64,000 nucleotides of DNA from Seohaeicola saemankumensis (GTDB taxonomy: Bacteria > Pseudomonadota > Alphaproteobacteria > Rhodobacterales > Rhodobacteraceae): positions 1-64,000 of the forward strand of contig NZ_JAINWI010000020.1 of NCBI RefSeq assembly GCF_021021435.1, written 5' to 3'. The notes beneath the pieces were generated by a model that was given only the letters and a program-made list of their open reading frames with translations, was not told the origin of the DNA and did not search any database. Every line of letters begins with the position of its first letter. Position 1 is the first letter of the stretch. Both the position numbers and the translations under genes were made by a program. Shown here piece after piece: positions 24,479 to 33,734 of the stretch.

Positions 24479-24907
24479 ATGCGCGATTCCAACCCCTCCC
24501 TTGCCGACGACACGACGGATACCGACACCGCCCCGTCCGGAACGATGCGCGCAAACTGGCCCGCCATGCGCAAAGGCTGGTGCGGCAAATGCCCCAATTG
24601 CGGCAGCGGCCCCCTGCTGAGCGGCTATCTGACCGTGCGGAAATCCTGCCCCGTCTGCCGCGAGGAGTTCTATCACCACCGCGCGGATGACGGCCCTGCC
24701 TATCTGACGATCCTTCTGGTCGGCCATATCATGGCCCCCCTGCTTTTGATCGTGTTCGAGACCTTCCGCCCCGAACCGCTGATCCTGTTTACAATCTTCG
24801 CCCTTGGCTCTGTCGTTCTCTCGCTCTACCTTCTGCCCAGATTGAAAGGGGCAATCGTCGGCCTGCAATGGGCGCGCCTGATGTACGGGTTCGCCAAGGC
24901 CGCGTGA
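24479..24907 (+). CDS. DUF983 family zinc-ribbon membrane protein
   Basis: The 142-residue product has CPNCGSG and CPVC (about residues 40 and 60), forming a zinc ribbon. DDGPAYLTILLVGH follows, the conserved DUF983 stretch, then two membrane spans (about 75-95 and 101-121). Proteins of this family occur widely in alphaproteobacteria, often near cytochrome oxidase genes; function unknown. The ATG is preceded by GAGG at 5 nt; a TTG 21 nt upstream is less likely. It is followed 24 nt later by a Nudix gene, so the two are probably co-transcribed. The 195-bp gap to the divergent EF-hand gene holds both promoters. Confidence 0.85.
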   Translation: MRDSNPSLADDTTDTDTAPSGTMRANWPAMRKGWCGKCPNCGSGPLLSGYLTVRKSCPVCREEFYHHRADDGPAYLTILLVGHIMAPLLLIVFETFRPEPLILFTIFALGSVVLSLYLLPRLKGAIVGLQWARLMYGFAKAA

Positions 24908-24931
24908 TCCTTTCGGTATGAAGGGAACGAC

Positions 24932-25636
24932 ATGAACATCGACAAGACTGCAATCCGCAACGCCTCGACTGTGATCGTGCTGCGTAACCGCCATGACGAT
25001 CCGCATGTCCTGATGGGTCAACGCGGATCAACCGCCGCGTTCATGCCCGATAAATTCGTCTTTCCGGGCGGAGCTGTCGATGATGCGGACCGATCGGTGC
25101 CGCTGGTCACACCCCTGCCCGATCTTTGCGCGGGCCGTCTGTGCGATGATGCGCCGCCCGATCTGGCCAATGCGCTGGCCGCCGCCGCCATCCGCGAACT
25201 TTGGGAGGAAACGGGCCTTGTGCTGGGGGCCAAGGGCCTTTGGACCAGCCCGCCGCCCGACTGGCAGACCTTCGCGGCGACCGGCCATATGCCTGCTGCC
25301 CATCCGCTGCAATTCGTCTTCCGTGCGATTACCCCACCGGGCCGGCCACGACGTTTCGACGCTCGGTTCTTTCTGGTCGATGCCGATGATCTGGCCAGCG
25401 ATCCTGACGATTTCGGCGCCGCCTGTGACGAGCTTTCGCATCTGCAATGGATACCGCTGCCGCGCGTGCGCGAATTCGATCTGCCCTTCATCACCGAGGT
25501 AGTTCTGGCAGAGGTCGCAGCGCGTGCACGCGACACGGAACCGCCCGCAAGCGTGCCCTTCTTCAAGAATTCTGAGGAGGAAAGCCTGTTCCTGCGCCTT
25601 AAAGGATTAGGACCAATGACAGGACGCTCGCACTGA
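24932..25636 (+). CDS. Nudix hydrolase
   Basis: The 234-residue enzyme has a Nudix motif: PGGAVDDADR at the start and AIRELWEETGLVLG, with the metal-binding RExxEE as RELWEE. About 30 residues are inserted between the G and RExxEE parts, as in NUDT19/RppH-unlike CoA-type Nudix enzymes. It would hydrolyse a nucleoside diphosphate linked to another group, perhaps a CoA derivative; the substrate is uncertain. AAGGGA precedes the ATG. Its 3' end overlaps the convergent EamA gene by 38 nt, so their transcripts form antisense pairs at the ends. Confidence 0.85.
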   Translation: MNIDKTAIRNASTVIVLRNRHDDPHVLMGQRGSTAAFMPDKFVFPGGAVDDADRSVPLVTPLPDLCAGRLCDDAPPDLANALAAAAIRELWEETGLVLGAKGLWTSPPPDWQTFAATGHMPAAHPLQFVFRAITPPGRPRRFDARFFLVDADDLASDPDDFGAACDELSHLQWIPLPRVREFDLPFITEVVLAEVAARARDTEPPASVPFFKNSEEESLFLRLKGLGPMTGRSH

Positions 25637-26513
25637 GCAGTGCAATCCCTGCCGCCTCGCGGCGGGTGAGTTTTTCGTTGAAAAACAACACCGAAGCCGC
25701 CAGCGAGAAGATCAGCTCGACCTGTCCGACCGCATTGACATAGGCCGCGTTCTGCAAGGTGAAGGCCGTGAACCAGCACAGGCTTCCCGCCATCGAGGTG
25801 AGGCCGATCCAGACCGCGCGACGCCGCGCTGCGATCACCGCCCCGATCTGTCCCGGCTCGCGCCAGTGTAACCACAGGATCATGGCCATGGTCTGTGAAG
25901 CCGTCACCGCGCCAAGTGTGACCATGGCGCGCAAGAAAGGATCGTCGCTTCCCAGTTCCAGCGAAGCCCCACGATAGGTAACCCCCGAAATGGCGAAAAG
26001 GATACCCGACAGCAGACCAAGCCCTGCCGCACGCGTCGCAATTCGCTGCCACAGATTGCCGGTCAGACCCGGTGTGCCCGACAAGAACAACACGCCTACC
26101 AGCCCCACCAGAATCGCAGCAAGACCTGCGGCACTGACCCCCTCGCCCAGCACGACAAGCCCGACAAGCGCTGTCTGGACAACCTCGGTCTTTTTGAAGG
26201 TGATGCCGACCGCGAAATTGCGCTGGCGGAACAGCGCGACAACACAGACGGTTGCCAGTATCTGCGCCAGCCCGCCGGTCAACGCATAGGCCCAGAAAAG
26301 ACCGCTGAACGCGGGCAAAGCCAGCCCTTGGGTGCCAAGATAGACGGCAACCAGCAGCAAAACCAGCGGGGCCGAATAGACAAAGCGCGCGAATGTCGCC
26401 CCTGCCGTCGACAAAGCCCCCATGCTGAGCTGCTTTTGCAGCATGAAGCGCGCTGTCTGGAAGGCGGCGGCAAGGATGGTGGCGATGACCCATGTTTCCA
26501 TGGGCGCACTCAT
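25599..26513 (-). CDS. EamA-family (DMT) transporter
   Basis: The 304-residue protein is very hydrophobic with about ten membrane spans in two EamA repeats. It should export or import a small metabolite across the inner membrane; no motif shows which. The start MSAPMETW lies 9 nt downstream of the fatty acid desaturase gene stop, so the two form an operon. A second ATG 12 nt later is possible. It overlaps the Nudix gene end by 38 nt in tail-to-tail orientation. Confidence 0.85.
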   Translation of the reverse strand: MSAPMETWVIATILAAAFQTARFMLQKQLSMGALSTAGATFARFVYSAPLVLLLVAVYLGTQGLALPAFSGLFWAYALTGGLAQILATVCVVALFRQRNFAVGITFKKTEVVQTALVGLVVLGEGVSAAGLAAILVGLVGVLFLSGTPGLTGNLWQRIATRAAGLGLLSGILFAISGVTYRGASLELGSDDPFLRAMVTLGAVTASQTMAMILWLHWREPGQIGAVIAARRRAVWIGLTSMAGSLCWFTAFTLQNAAYVNAVGQVELIFSLAASVLFFNEKLTRREAAGIALLSASVLSLVLIL

Positions 26514-26522
26514 GCCCTCAAA

Positions 26523-27437
26523 TCACGGGCGACGCCAGAGGGGATGCGGTACAGGGTCTTTGGCCTTGAACAGGTAGCGGCGGAACACCTCGGCATAGGA
26601 GGCGAACATATAGCCGTCATTGCGCGCCAGATAGCGGGCGCGATTGGGGAAATACAAAGCCGGCAGCCGGTACCAAGGCAGTTTGGGATGCATGTGGTGC
26701 ACGACATGCAGGTTGTTGTTCAGAAACAGAAAAGCCAGCAATCCGCGATCCTCGATGATCACGGTTCGCCCACGCGCGCGCGCATGGGCCTGATGCTCCA
26801 GAAAGGTGCGGATCTTCAGGATCGACAACGCGGCGTAGCTGGACAACACAAACGCCCAGACCGGCATTTGCCCCAGTGCGACCATCCACCATACCACCAG
26901 CGCCAGCGCCGGAAGATGCCACAACCAACCCGCCAGAACGCGCTTGTCACCCGCACGGATCGCGCGCCAGTCCGATACCATGAACGCCACCTGCCCGATC
27001 ATCGGTCCGATCAGAAGCCGCCCCACCAGCCTGTTGTTCAAGTTCAGCACTGCCTGTTTCAGCGGCGACAGGCGGTTCCAGACGCCCTGATCCAGATAAT
27101 TGCTTTCCGGATCGTCATAGGGATCGGTCAGGATCGAATCCGTGTGATGCGCCAGATGGGTATCGCGGAACCGCTGATAGGGGATGCACAGGGACAGCGC
27201 CGGAAAGACCAGCGCCTCGTTCAGGATACGGCGCTGGAAGGGATGCCCGTGCAGCGCCTCGTGGCAAAGCGAGGAATGCAACACCGCCGCCAGCGTCACC
27301 ATCAGCATGCCCAAGGGCAGGAACCAGACAGCGGCCCATGTCGTGCCAATTCCCCAGACAAGATAGCACAGGCTCAACAGACCAAGTGTCGGCCATTCCA
27401 CAGGTTTCGGCAAAACCGGGCGCGGGGCAATTTCCAT
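26523..27437 (-). CDS. Membrane fatty acid desaturase
   Basis: The 304-residue membrane protein has the three histidine boxes of the desaturase/hydroxylase superfamily: HSSLCHEALHG (about residue 54), DTHLAHHTD (about 91) and NNLHVVHHMHP (about 243). These bind the di-iron centre that, with O2 and electrons, introduces a double bond or hydroxyl group in an acyl chain or a related lipid. Four membrane spans are likely. It is divergent from the XRE regulator with 104 nt between, which points to control by that regulator. The substrate could be a membrane phospholipid acyl chain or a carotenoid-type compound; this is not decided by the sequence. Confidence 0.88.
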   Translation of the reverse strand: MEIAPRPVLPKPVEWPTLGLLSLCYLVWGIGTTWAAVWFLPLGMLMVTLAAVLHSSLCHEALHGHPFQRRILNEALVFPALSLCIPYQRFRDTHLAHHTDSILTDPYDDPESNYLDQGVWNRLSPLKQAVLNLNNRLVGRLLIGPMIGQVAFMVSDWRAIRAGDKRVLAGWLWHLPALALVVWWMVALGQMPVWAFVLSSYAALSILKIRTFLEHQAHARARGRTVIIEDRGLLAFLFLNNNLHVVHHMHPKLPWYRLPALYFPNRARYLARNDGYMFASYAEVFRRYLFKAKDPVPHPLWRRP

Positions 27438-27524
27438 TTTTACCTACGGTGAGTGTGCGCTTCAGCGGTACTGCGCGCCGCTGTCTGTGTGAATTCTGAA
27501 TATGATTAACAAAAGACGACAACT

Positions 27525-27538
27525 GTGATAGTTATCAC
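27525..27538. promoter_or_regulatory. Candidate operator for the XRE regulator (perfect inverted repeat)
   Basis: GTGATA-GT-TATCAC is a perfect 6-bp inverted repeat ending 3 nt before the XRE start codon. It covers the place where a ribosome binding site would lie and none is visible, so the XRE mRNA may be leaderless or weakly translated. It suits autoregulation and control of the divergent desaturase. Confidence 0.5.
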
Positions 27539-27541
27539 CGT

Positions 27542-28402
27542 ATGCGACAAATTATCGACAAACGACAACGTGCGATCCAGTTCCGCCAGCGCCTTGCCAC
27601 GGCGATGGACGCGAAACATCTCAGCCAGAGCGCGCTGGCCCGTCAGATCGGCGTTGACCGCTCGACCCTGTCGCAACTTCTGGGCGGTGACGGGGCGCGC
27701 TTGCCCAATGCACAAGTCGTCGGCGAATGCGCGGCGGCGCTGGGTGTCTCGGCCGATTGGCTGCTATCCTTGTCGGACAGGCCCGAAAGTGCCGCCGATC
27801 TGATGGCGACATCGCTATCGCTGACCGAGGCCCCCCGCGCGCTAGTGGACGAACAGATTTTCAGCTGGCACCGCGAGGCTGCGGGTTACAAAATCCGCCA
27901 TGTGCCCGCTGCATTGCCCGACATGCTCAAGACCCAAAGCCTGCTGGAATGGGAATATAGCCCCCATCTGGGGCGCACCACGACACAGGCGATCAATGCC
28001 TCTCAGGACCGACTGAACTGGATGCGGGGGGCGCATTCGGATTACGAGATCGCCCTGCCCTTGCATGAGATGGACAGCTTTGCCTGCGGCACCGGCTATT
28101 ACAGCGGCCTCGCGGAGGAGTTGCGGATGGAACAGATCGACAGGTTCCAGTCCCTGCATGATCAGTACTACCCCGGCCTGCGGCTTTATCTCTTCGATGC
28201 GCGCCGCGTCTATTCGGCGCCCATCACGATTTTCGGCCCGCTTCTGGCCGTTCTCTATGTCGGGCGCAATTACGTAGCCTTCCGCGATAGCGAAAGGGTT
28301 CAAGCCTTCACCCGCCATTTCGACCATCTGGTGCGCGAGGCCGCAATTTCCCCGCGCGACCTGCCCGCATACCTTGGCAAGTTACGCGCCGGCATCGTTT
28401 GA
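27542..28402 (+). CDS. XRE-family transcriptional regulator with C-terminal sensor domain
   Basis: The 286-residue protein has an N-terminal helix-turn-helix (about residues 15-75; LSQSALARQIGVDRSTLSQLLGG, then SADWLL) and a C-terminal domain of about 190 residues. The latter contains a tract with SWHREAAGYKIRHVPAALPDMLKT, seen in regulators that read small-molecule signals and replace a catalytic role. A perfect inverted repeat lies just before the ATG. It probably represses itself and the divergent desaturase-transporter operon. The inducer is unknown. Confidence 0.85.
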   Translation: MRQIIDKRQRAIQFRQRLATAMDAKHLSQSALARQIGVDRSTLSQLLGGDGARLPNAQVVGECAAALGVSADWLLSLSDRPESAADLMATSLSLTEAPRALVDEQIFSWHREAAGYKIRHVPAALPDMLKTQSLLEWEYSPHLGRTTTQAINASQDRLNWMRGAHSDYEIALPLHEMDSFACGTGYYSGLAEELRMEQIDRFQSLHDQYYPGLRLYLFDARRVYSAPITIFGPLLAVLYVGRNYVAFRDSERVQAFTRHFDHLVREAAISPRDLPAYLGKLRAGIV

Positions 28403-28440
28403 CCACAGCAGCGCTTCATCTTGCCAGACACATGCGAACT

Positions 28441-29940
28441 CTAACTCTGACGCGGATCACCCACGGCACGGCCCATCCCTTGGGGCCGGTCCAGCGCGGC
28501 ATGGGCCTGCGCCAGCCTGTCCAGAGCCGCCCTGATCTGCGGGGCCGGATCACTGGCGCGACGCGTGCCCAGATCGACATGGACCAGCATATGCTCTGCC
28601 GTGGCCAGCACACGCGCGCCCGATCGCATCTCGTGCCAAAGCTGCATCCGCTTTCCCGTCGCGGATAGCAGCGTGGTGCGGATCTCCAGCGCGGCCCCTG
28701 CTGTCACTTCGTCCAGATGGCGGATATGCGTCTCGACCGTGAAAAAACTACCACCTGCCGCGATATAGGCCGCATCGCAGCCCACTATTTCCATCACCCG
28801 GTCGGTCGCATTGCCGAAGGCGTGCAAATAGCGGGCCTCGGTCATGTGGCCATTGTAATCCAGCCAGTCCAGAGGCACAGCCCGCGCCACTGTCAGCAGC
28901 GGTTGTGTCAGGTCAGCCAGATCGTCCAGCCGCCGCACCAGACCCGATGCCGCCTCGCGGCTGGCATCATGGGCATTCTGGAGGGCACCCGCGCCCCAGT
29001 CCCTTTCAGCCAGACTCCGCATGATCCCCACCATATTGCGGTCGCGGATACGCTCCAACTCGCGGATCGTGTGCATGCCCGATTGTGTATCGGACTGGTC
29101 TGCGACCCTGTCGATCAATTCATCGGTCAGGTCGGGCACATCGGTCAGCTTGGTCCAGGGCCATTGCAGGCAGGGGCCGAACTGGGCGATGAAATGGCGC
29201 ATACCGGCCTCGCCGCCTGCGATACGGTAGGTCTCGAACAGACCCATCTGCGCCCAGCGCAGACCAAAGCCGTAGCGGATCGCGTTGTCGATCTCTTCCG
29301 TTGTGGCGATCCCGTCGCGCACCAGCCACAGCGCCTCCCGCCAGACGGCTTCCAACAGTCGGTCTGCGATATGGGCGTCGATCTCGCGCCGCAGATGCAG
29401 AGGCATCATGCCCAGCGAGGACAGGATCGCACGGGCGCGGGCTGTCATATCCTCGGGGTTCGCCTCTGTTGTAACCAGTTCGACCAGCGGCAACAGATAG
29501 ACAGGGTTGAACGGATGGGTCACCACGATCTGTTCGGGCCGCGTGGCGCATCCCTGCAACTCGGACGGTTTGAAACCCGATGTGGACGAGCCGATAATCG
29601 CATCCCGCGCGCAATGGGTTTGCAGAGTCTGGAACACCTTGCGTTTGAGGTCCAGCCGTTCGGGCACGCTTTCCTGTATCCAGCTTGCGCCCGCCACCGC
29701 ATCGGACAGGGTTGTATGAAAGCTCAATCTGCCCTCTGGCGGCAAGGCCACATTGCCTAGTCCGGGCAGAGCGAGTCGGGCATTGTCCAGCACATGGTTG
29801 ATCTTGCGCTCGGCCTCGGGATCTGGGTCGAAGACCCGCACATCCCAGCCATTCAGCAAAAAGCGTGCGGCCCAGCCACCGCCAATCACGCCCCCGCCAA
29901 TAATCGCGGCCGTGCCGCGCTGGTCGTGCTGATCCACCAT
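28441..29940 (-). CDS. lcdH: Carnitine 3-dehydrogenase fused to a hotdog thioesterase
   Basis: The 499-residue protein has two parts. Residues about 10-320 form a 3-hydroxyacyl-CoA dehydrogenase-type fold with NAD motif GGGVIGGGWAARFLLNG, the STSGFKPS segment and VVTHPFNPVYLLPLVELV; this is the carnitine 3-dehydrogenase family, which oxidises L-carnitine to 3-dehydrocarnitine. Residues about 350-490 form a hotdog thioesterase (DWLDYNGHMTEARYLHAFG, HIRHLDEV), matching betainyl-CoA thioesterase. Fusion of both is known in this pathway, which leads to glycine betaine. The ATG overlaps the stop of the lipocalin gene by one base (TAATG), so translation is coupled. A start 42 nt upstream is less likely. 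Confidence 0.88.
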   Translation of the reverse strand: MVDQHDQRGTAAIIGGGVIGGGWAARFLLNGWDVRVFDPDPEAERKINHVLDNARLALPGLGNVALPPEGRLSFHTTLSDAVAGASWIQESVPERLDLKRKVFQTLQTHCARDAIIGSSTSGFKPSELQGCATRPEQIVVTHPFNPVYLLPLVELVTTEANPEDMTARARAILSSLGMMPLHLRREIDAHIADRLLEAVWREALWLVRDGIATTEEIDNAIRYGFGLRWAQMGLFETYRIAGGEAGMRHFIAQFGPCLQWPWTKLTDVPDLTDELIDRVADQSDTQSGMHTIRELERIRDRNMVGIMRSLAERDWGAGALQNAHDASREAASGLVRRLDDLADLTQPLLTVARAVPLDWLDYNGHMTEARYLHAFGNATDRVMEIVGCDAAYIAAGGSFFTVETHIRHLDEVTAGAALEIRTTLLSATGKRMQLWHEMRSGARVLATAEHMLVHVDLGTRRASDPAPQIRAALDRLAQAHAALDRPQGMGRAVGDPRQS

Positions 29941-30455
29941 TACATCGCCCCTTCGAGTTGCGCCAAATCGTATCCGTACCAATTCAGGATTTCGCGCGCG
30001 GCGCGCAACCTGTCAGGCGCGGGTGTGGCGCTGCGGTCCAGAATGAAAGCACGCGATCCCGAGGGCGTTCCCAGAACAGCCGTGCGGAACCCTTCATCCA
30101 CCCAGAGCACCCATAGCTCCTCGGCCTGCGCCTCGCTGCCCGTAGCGCGCAACCGCCCCGGCGCTGGCTGATCATAGACCTGCCGCCGCGTCACGCCATC
30201 TGCCTCTGTTATGTCGGCGACCAGTTGTCCTGTCGTGGCAAGACGGTAGAGATGCGTTTGTGGCGTAATCCCCTGACCGGATTGCATGAATTCGGCAACC
30301 CGCACCCATTCCCCCAGAAAACGCGGAATCTCGAAACGCGAGATCGAGGCGAAAGGCGCTGACGGATCACGGAACCCCCGTTCGGCCACAGGGGCTGTGC
30401 AGGCCAGCAGCGCGGTCAGGACCGCAAGAAGGCCAAACGCGAGAATTCCCCTCAT
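29940..30455 (-). CDS. Lipocalin family lipoprotein
   Basis: The 171-residue protein has a lipoprotein-type leader (MRGILAFGLLAVLTALLAC, Cys19). FLGEWVRVAEF follows, the GxW lipocalin signature region, then a beta barrel with AEELWVLWVDEGFRTAVLGTPSGSRAFILDR near the C-terminus, as in Blc-type bacterial lipocalins. It would sit on a membrane facing the periplasm and bind a hydrophobic ligand or lysophospholipid. It lies between two carnitine-catabolism genes with a 4-nt overlap upstream (ATGA) and a 1-nt overlap downstream. This position is unusual and may be a transport-type role, but that is inference. Confidence 0.85.
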   Translation of the reverse strand: MRGILAFGLLAVLTALLACTAPVAERGFRDPSAPFASISRFEIPRFLGEWVRVAEFMQSGQGITPQTHLYRLATTGQLVADITEADGVTRRQVYDQPAPGRLRATGSEAQAEELWVLWVDEGFRTAVLGTPSGSRAFILDRSATPAPDRLRAAREILNWYGYDLAQLEGAM

Positions 30456-31366
30456 GCGCCCACCGGCGCGCGCTTGACCAGCCCCAGTTTCGCGCGCAGT
30501 TCGGCAGGGGTCATCACCCTGGCGCCCATGCGCTCGACGATCCCCACCGCCCGCTCGACCAATTGCGCGTTGGTGGCCAGTGCACCCTTGTCCAGCCAGA
30601 GGTTATCCTCAAGCCCAACGCGCACATGCCCCCCTGCCAGCACGGCAGCAGCGGCATAAGCCATCTGGTTGCGCCCCAGCGAGAAGGCGGAAAAGGTCCA
30701 GTCCTCGGGGACGTTGTTCACCATCGCCATGAACGTGTTCAGGTCATCGGGCGCGCCCCACGGCACGCCCATGCAAAGCTGCACAAGGGCCGGGGCATCC
30801 AGAATGCCCTCGGATACCAATTGCTTGGCCAGCCACAGATGGCCGGTGTCAAAGGCCTCGATCTCCGGCTTCACACCCAGATCGGTCATCATCCGGCCCA
30901 TGGCCCGCAGCATCCCGGGCGTGTTGGTCATGACGTAATCGGCTTCGGCGAAATTCATCGTGCCGCAATCCAGCGTGCAAATCTCGGGCAGGCATTGCGC
31001 GATATGGGCGACCCGTTCTGCCGCACCGACCATGTCGGTGCCCGCCGCCAGCGGAAACGGCGCGTCCGTGCCGCCGAACACGATATCGCCGCCCATCCCA
31101 GCGGTCAGGTTCAGCACGACATCGACATCCGCGGCGCGGATCAGGTCTGTTACCTCACGGTAAAGATCCAACCTGCGCGACGGCGCGCCGCTGTCGGGAT
31201 CGCGCACATGGCAATGCACGACAGCGGCACCTGCACGGGCGGCATCAATCGCGCTGTCAGCAATCTGGCGCGGGCTGCGCGGGACATGCGGGCTGCGATC
31301 CTGCGTTGCCCCCGATCCGGTTACGGCACAGGTGATGAAAACCTCGCGGGTCATGGCAAGCGGCAT
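30452..31366 (-). CDS. Dehydrocarnitine cleavage enzyme (BKACE family, CdhC-like)
   Basis: The 304-residue protein belongs to the beta-keto acid cleavage enzyme family: TCAVTGSGATQDRSPHVPRSP at the start, VVHCHVRDP (metal-binding His pair) and GMGGDIVFGGTD, then a late EDNLWLDKG. These Zn-dependent TIM-barrel enzymes split a beta-keto acid with acetyl-CoA. In the carnitine pathway CdhC converts 3-dehydrocarnitine and acetyl-CoA to acetoacetate and betainyl-CoA. The linked carnitine dehydrogenase-thioesterase fusion makes that substrate likely. GGAG lies before the chosen ATG; a second ATG is four codons later. Its stop overlaps the lipocalin start (ATGA). Confidence 0.85.
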   Translation of the reverse strand: MPLAMTREVFITCAVTGSGATQDRSPHVPRSPRQIADSAIDAARAGAAVVHCHVRDPDSGAPSRRLDLYREVTDLIRAADVDVVLNLTAGMGGDIVFGGTDAPFPLAAGTDMVGAAERVAHIAQCLPEICTLDCGTMNFAEADYVMTNTPGMLRAMGRMMTDLGVKPEIEAFDTGHLWLAKQLVSEGILDAPALVQLCMGVPWGAPDDLNTFMAMVNNVPEDWTFSAFSLGRNQMAYAAAAVLAGGHVRVGLEDNLWLDKGALATNAQLVERAVGIVERMGARVMTPAELRAKLGLVKRAPVGA

Positions 31367-31467
31367 GGATGGCTCCTGTCTGGCCGGAGGCTGCAAACAC
31401 CCCTGGTTCGCCGCAACCTAAGGGGCTGCGGGCAGGCGGTGCAAGCCCCTTGCCAAGGCGATATGTG

Positions 31468-32727
31468 TCAAGGCATTTTCAACCGCCGCACCGCCCACCA
31501 GCTTGCCGCCGCCATTACGCCGGCCGTGCCAAGACACAAGGGAACGCCCCCGATCTGGTAGGACAGGCCGGATAGCAGCGTGCCCAACAACCGCCCTGCC
31601 GCGTTGGACATGTAGTAGAAACCCACATCCATTGTCACGCGCTCGGCACTGGTAAAAGCAAGGATCAGATAGGAATGCACCGCCGAGTTGATCGCGAAGA
31701 CAAAACCGAAGGCCAGCAGCCCCGCCACAAGGGTCAGCGTTAGCCAGTCGGCAGGCGTGCCCGCCAGCCAGGCGAGCCCCGCCAGCACCAACGGAATCGG
31801 CACCAGCAGTCCCGCCCATCTGATCGCCTGCGCCACGATCTGCTCTTCCGGTTTGGTCGCGGCCCGCAACAGGCTTGGCGCATTGGCCTGCACGGCCCCG
31901 TAAGCGATGATCCACAGCGCCATAAAACCGCCGATCAGGAAGAACGCGGCCCTTGCGCCCTCGGGGGTGCCATCGGACAGGACGGACTGGAAATAGATCG
32001 GGATTCCCACCACAAACCACACATCGCGCGCCCCGAACAGGAACATCCTTGCCAGTGAAAGCCGGTTGATCCGCCTGTCTTTGGACCAGACCTGCGAGAA
32101 TTTAGCGTCCTTGCGCCCTGCGGGCAGACCTGCGGGCATGAACAAGGCAACCGCGATCAGGATCGTCAGCAGCACAGCCGCAATCGCCCAGACCGCCGGA
32201 ACAAAGCCCACCCATCCCAGCAAGGCCGCCCCCAGAAAAAAGCCGCCCCCCTTGACCGCGTTTTTCGATCCGGTCAGCAGCGCCACCCAGCGGAACAACC
32301 CGCCATCCTCTTTGGGGGCCAAGACCTTGACCGCCGATTTCGACGCCATCTTGGACAGATCCTTGGCCACACCCGATGCCCCTTGCACCGCCATGACAAA
32401 AGCAACCGAGGCAGCAACACTCCAGCTTGGATCAAGCTGGGCCAGCGCCGCCAGCGCCGCGATCTGGATGGCCAGACCCGCATAAAGCGTCACCGTCAGA
32501 CCGAAACGCGCAGCAATCCAGCCTGCCGACAGGCTGGTGACGATGCCTGCCACCTCGTAGAGCAGAAACAGCCATGCCAGTTGCACAGGGCTGAAACCGA
32601 GGCTGTTGAAATGCAGCAGCACCAGCATCCTGAGCGCCCCGTCCGACAGCATGAAAGCCCAATAGGCCGCCGTCACCGTTACATAGGCGCGCAAACCGTC
32701 GGGAGCGGCTTTTTCGGTCACGCTCAC
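31468..32727 (-). CDS. arsJ: ArsJ, MFS exporter of 1-arseno-3-phosphoglycerate
   Basis: The 419-residue MFS protein has about 12 spans and matches ArsJ, which exports 1-arseno-3-phosphoglycerate. Its first residues [11 protein letters not shown] begin at a GTG within GTGA, overlapping the GAPDH stop by 4 nt; a longer frame would start inside GAPDH. A conserved loop contains [17 protein letters not shown] and later [12 protein letters not shown]. It works with the adjacent GAPDH gene, which makes the arsenylated sugar phosphate from glyceraldehyde 3-phosphate and arsenate. The three genes form the arsenate-resistance operon with the ArsR-ArsC fusion. Confidence 0.92.
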   Translation of the reverse strand: MSVTEKAAPDGLRAYVTVTAAYWAFMLSDGALRMLVLLHFNSLGFSPVQLAWLFLLYEVAGIVTSLSAGWIAARFGLTVTLYAGLAIQIAALAALAQLDPSWSVAASVAFVMAVQGASGVAKDLSKMASKSAVKVLAPKEDGGLFRWVALLTGSKNAVKGGGFFLGAALLGWVGFVPAVWAIAAVLLTILIAVALFMPAGLPAGRKDAKFSQVWSKDRRINRLSLARMFLFGARDVWFVVGIPIYFQSVLSDGTPEGARAAFFLIGGFMALWIIAYGAVQANAPSLLRAATKPEEQIVAQAIRWAGLLVPIPLVLAGLAWLAGTPADWLTLTLVAGLLAFGFVFAINSAVHSYLILAFTSAERVTMDVGFYYMSNAAGRLLGTLLSGLSYQIGGVPLCLGTAGVMAAASWWAVRRLKMP

Positions 32728-33734
32728 ATCGCCTCTGCGACCATGCGGGCGATATCGGCCATACGGCAGGTATAGCCCCATTCATTGTCATACCAAGCGT
32801 AGATTTTGACCTGCGTGCCATTGATTACCATCGTGGATGGCGCATCAATAATCGCCGAGCGCGGATCGCCGCGATAATCGCAGGACACCAGCGGGCGCGC
32901 TTCATAGCCCAGAATGCCCTTCAGCTTATCCTCGGACGCGGCTTTGAACAGCGCGTTCACCTCCTCGGCGGTCGTGGCGCGCTCGACCTCGAAAACGCAA
33001 TCGGTGATCGAGGCATTCAGCAGCGGCACGCGCACTGCATGTCCGTTCAAACGGCCCTTGAGTTCCGGATAGATCAGTGTGATCGCCGTGGCGCTGCCAG
33101 TTGTCGTCGGGATCAGGTTCATCAGCGCGGACCTTGCGCGACGCATATCCTTGGCGGGACGATCCACAATCGTCTGCGTATTGGTGACATCATGGATTGT
33201 CGTGATTGATCCGTGCCTTATGCCCAGTGTCTCATGCAGAACCTTGACCACAGGGGCCAGACAGTTCGTCGTGCAACTGGCTGCCGTTACCAGATCATGC
33301 TGCGCCGGATCGAAAAGGTGGTGATTGACCCCGTAGACCAGATTGAGCGCCCCGCCATCCTTGACGGGCGAGGATACGATCACCTTTTTGACCCCCGCCG
33401 CATAATAGGGCGCGACCTTATCGGCGGTCTTGAACACGCCGGTGCAATCCAGCACCAGATCCACGCCCATTGCGGCCAGCGGCAGATCCTCGATCCGCTT
33501 ATGCGCGGTGACCTGCATACGCTGCCCGTTCAGGGTCAAGCTGTCGGCGTCATAGGCGATTTCGCCTTGCCAGCGACCTTGTACGCTGTCGAATTCCATC
33601 AGCAGCGCATGCTGTTCCGCCGTGCCGGACGGATCGTTGAGCAGGACAATCTGCCCCTGCGCGGGATTGTCCGCCAGCGCACGCAACAGCAATTTACCGA
33701 TCCGGCCAAATCCGTTCAGGGCAATACGGGTCAT
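32724..33734 (-). CDS. ArsJ-associated glyceraldehyde-3-phosphate dehydrogenase
   Basis: The 336-residue GAPDH-fold enzyme has the NAD motif [16 protein letters not shown] and the catalytic SCTTNCLAP with the active cysteine, plus the phosphate-site stretch [22 protein letters not shown]. In ars operons this version uses arsenate as substrate to make 1-arseno-3-phosphoglycerate, which ArsJ then exports. Overlaps of ATGA upstream and GTGA downstream show tight coupling. It is shorter and more divergent than the glycolytic GAPDH (for example [16 protein letters not shown] near the start), so a glycolytic role is not expected. Confidence 0.92.
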   Translation of the reverse strand: MTRIALNGFGRIGKLLLRALADNPAQGQIVLLNDPSGTAEQHALLMEFDSVQGRWQGEIAYDADSLTLNGQRMQVTAHKRIEDLPLAAMGVDLVLDCTGVFKTADKVAPYYAAGVKKVIVSSPVKDGGALNLVYGVNHHLFDPAQHDLVTAASCTTNCLAPVVKVLHETLGIRHGSITTIHDVTNTQTIVDRPAKDMRRARSALMNLIPTTTGSATAITLIYPELKGRLNGHAVRVPLLNASITDCVFEVERATTAEEVNALFKAASEDKLKGILGYEARPLVSCDYRGDPRSAIIDAPSTMVINGTQVKIYAWYDNEWGYTCRMADIARMVAEAM

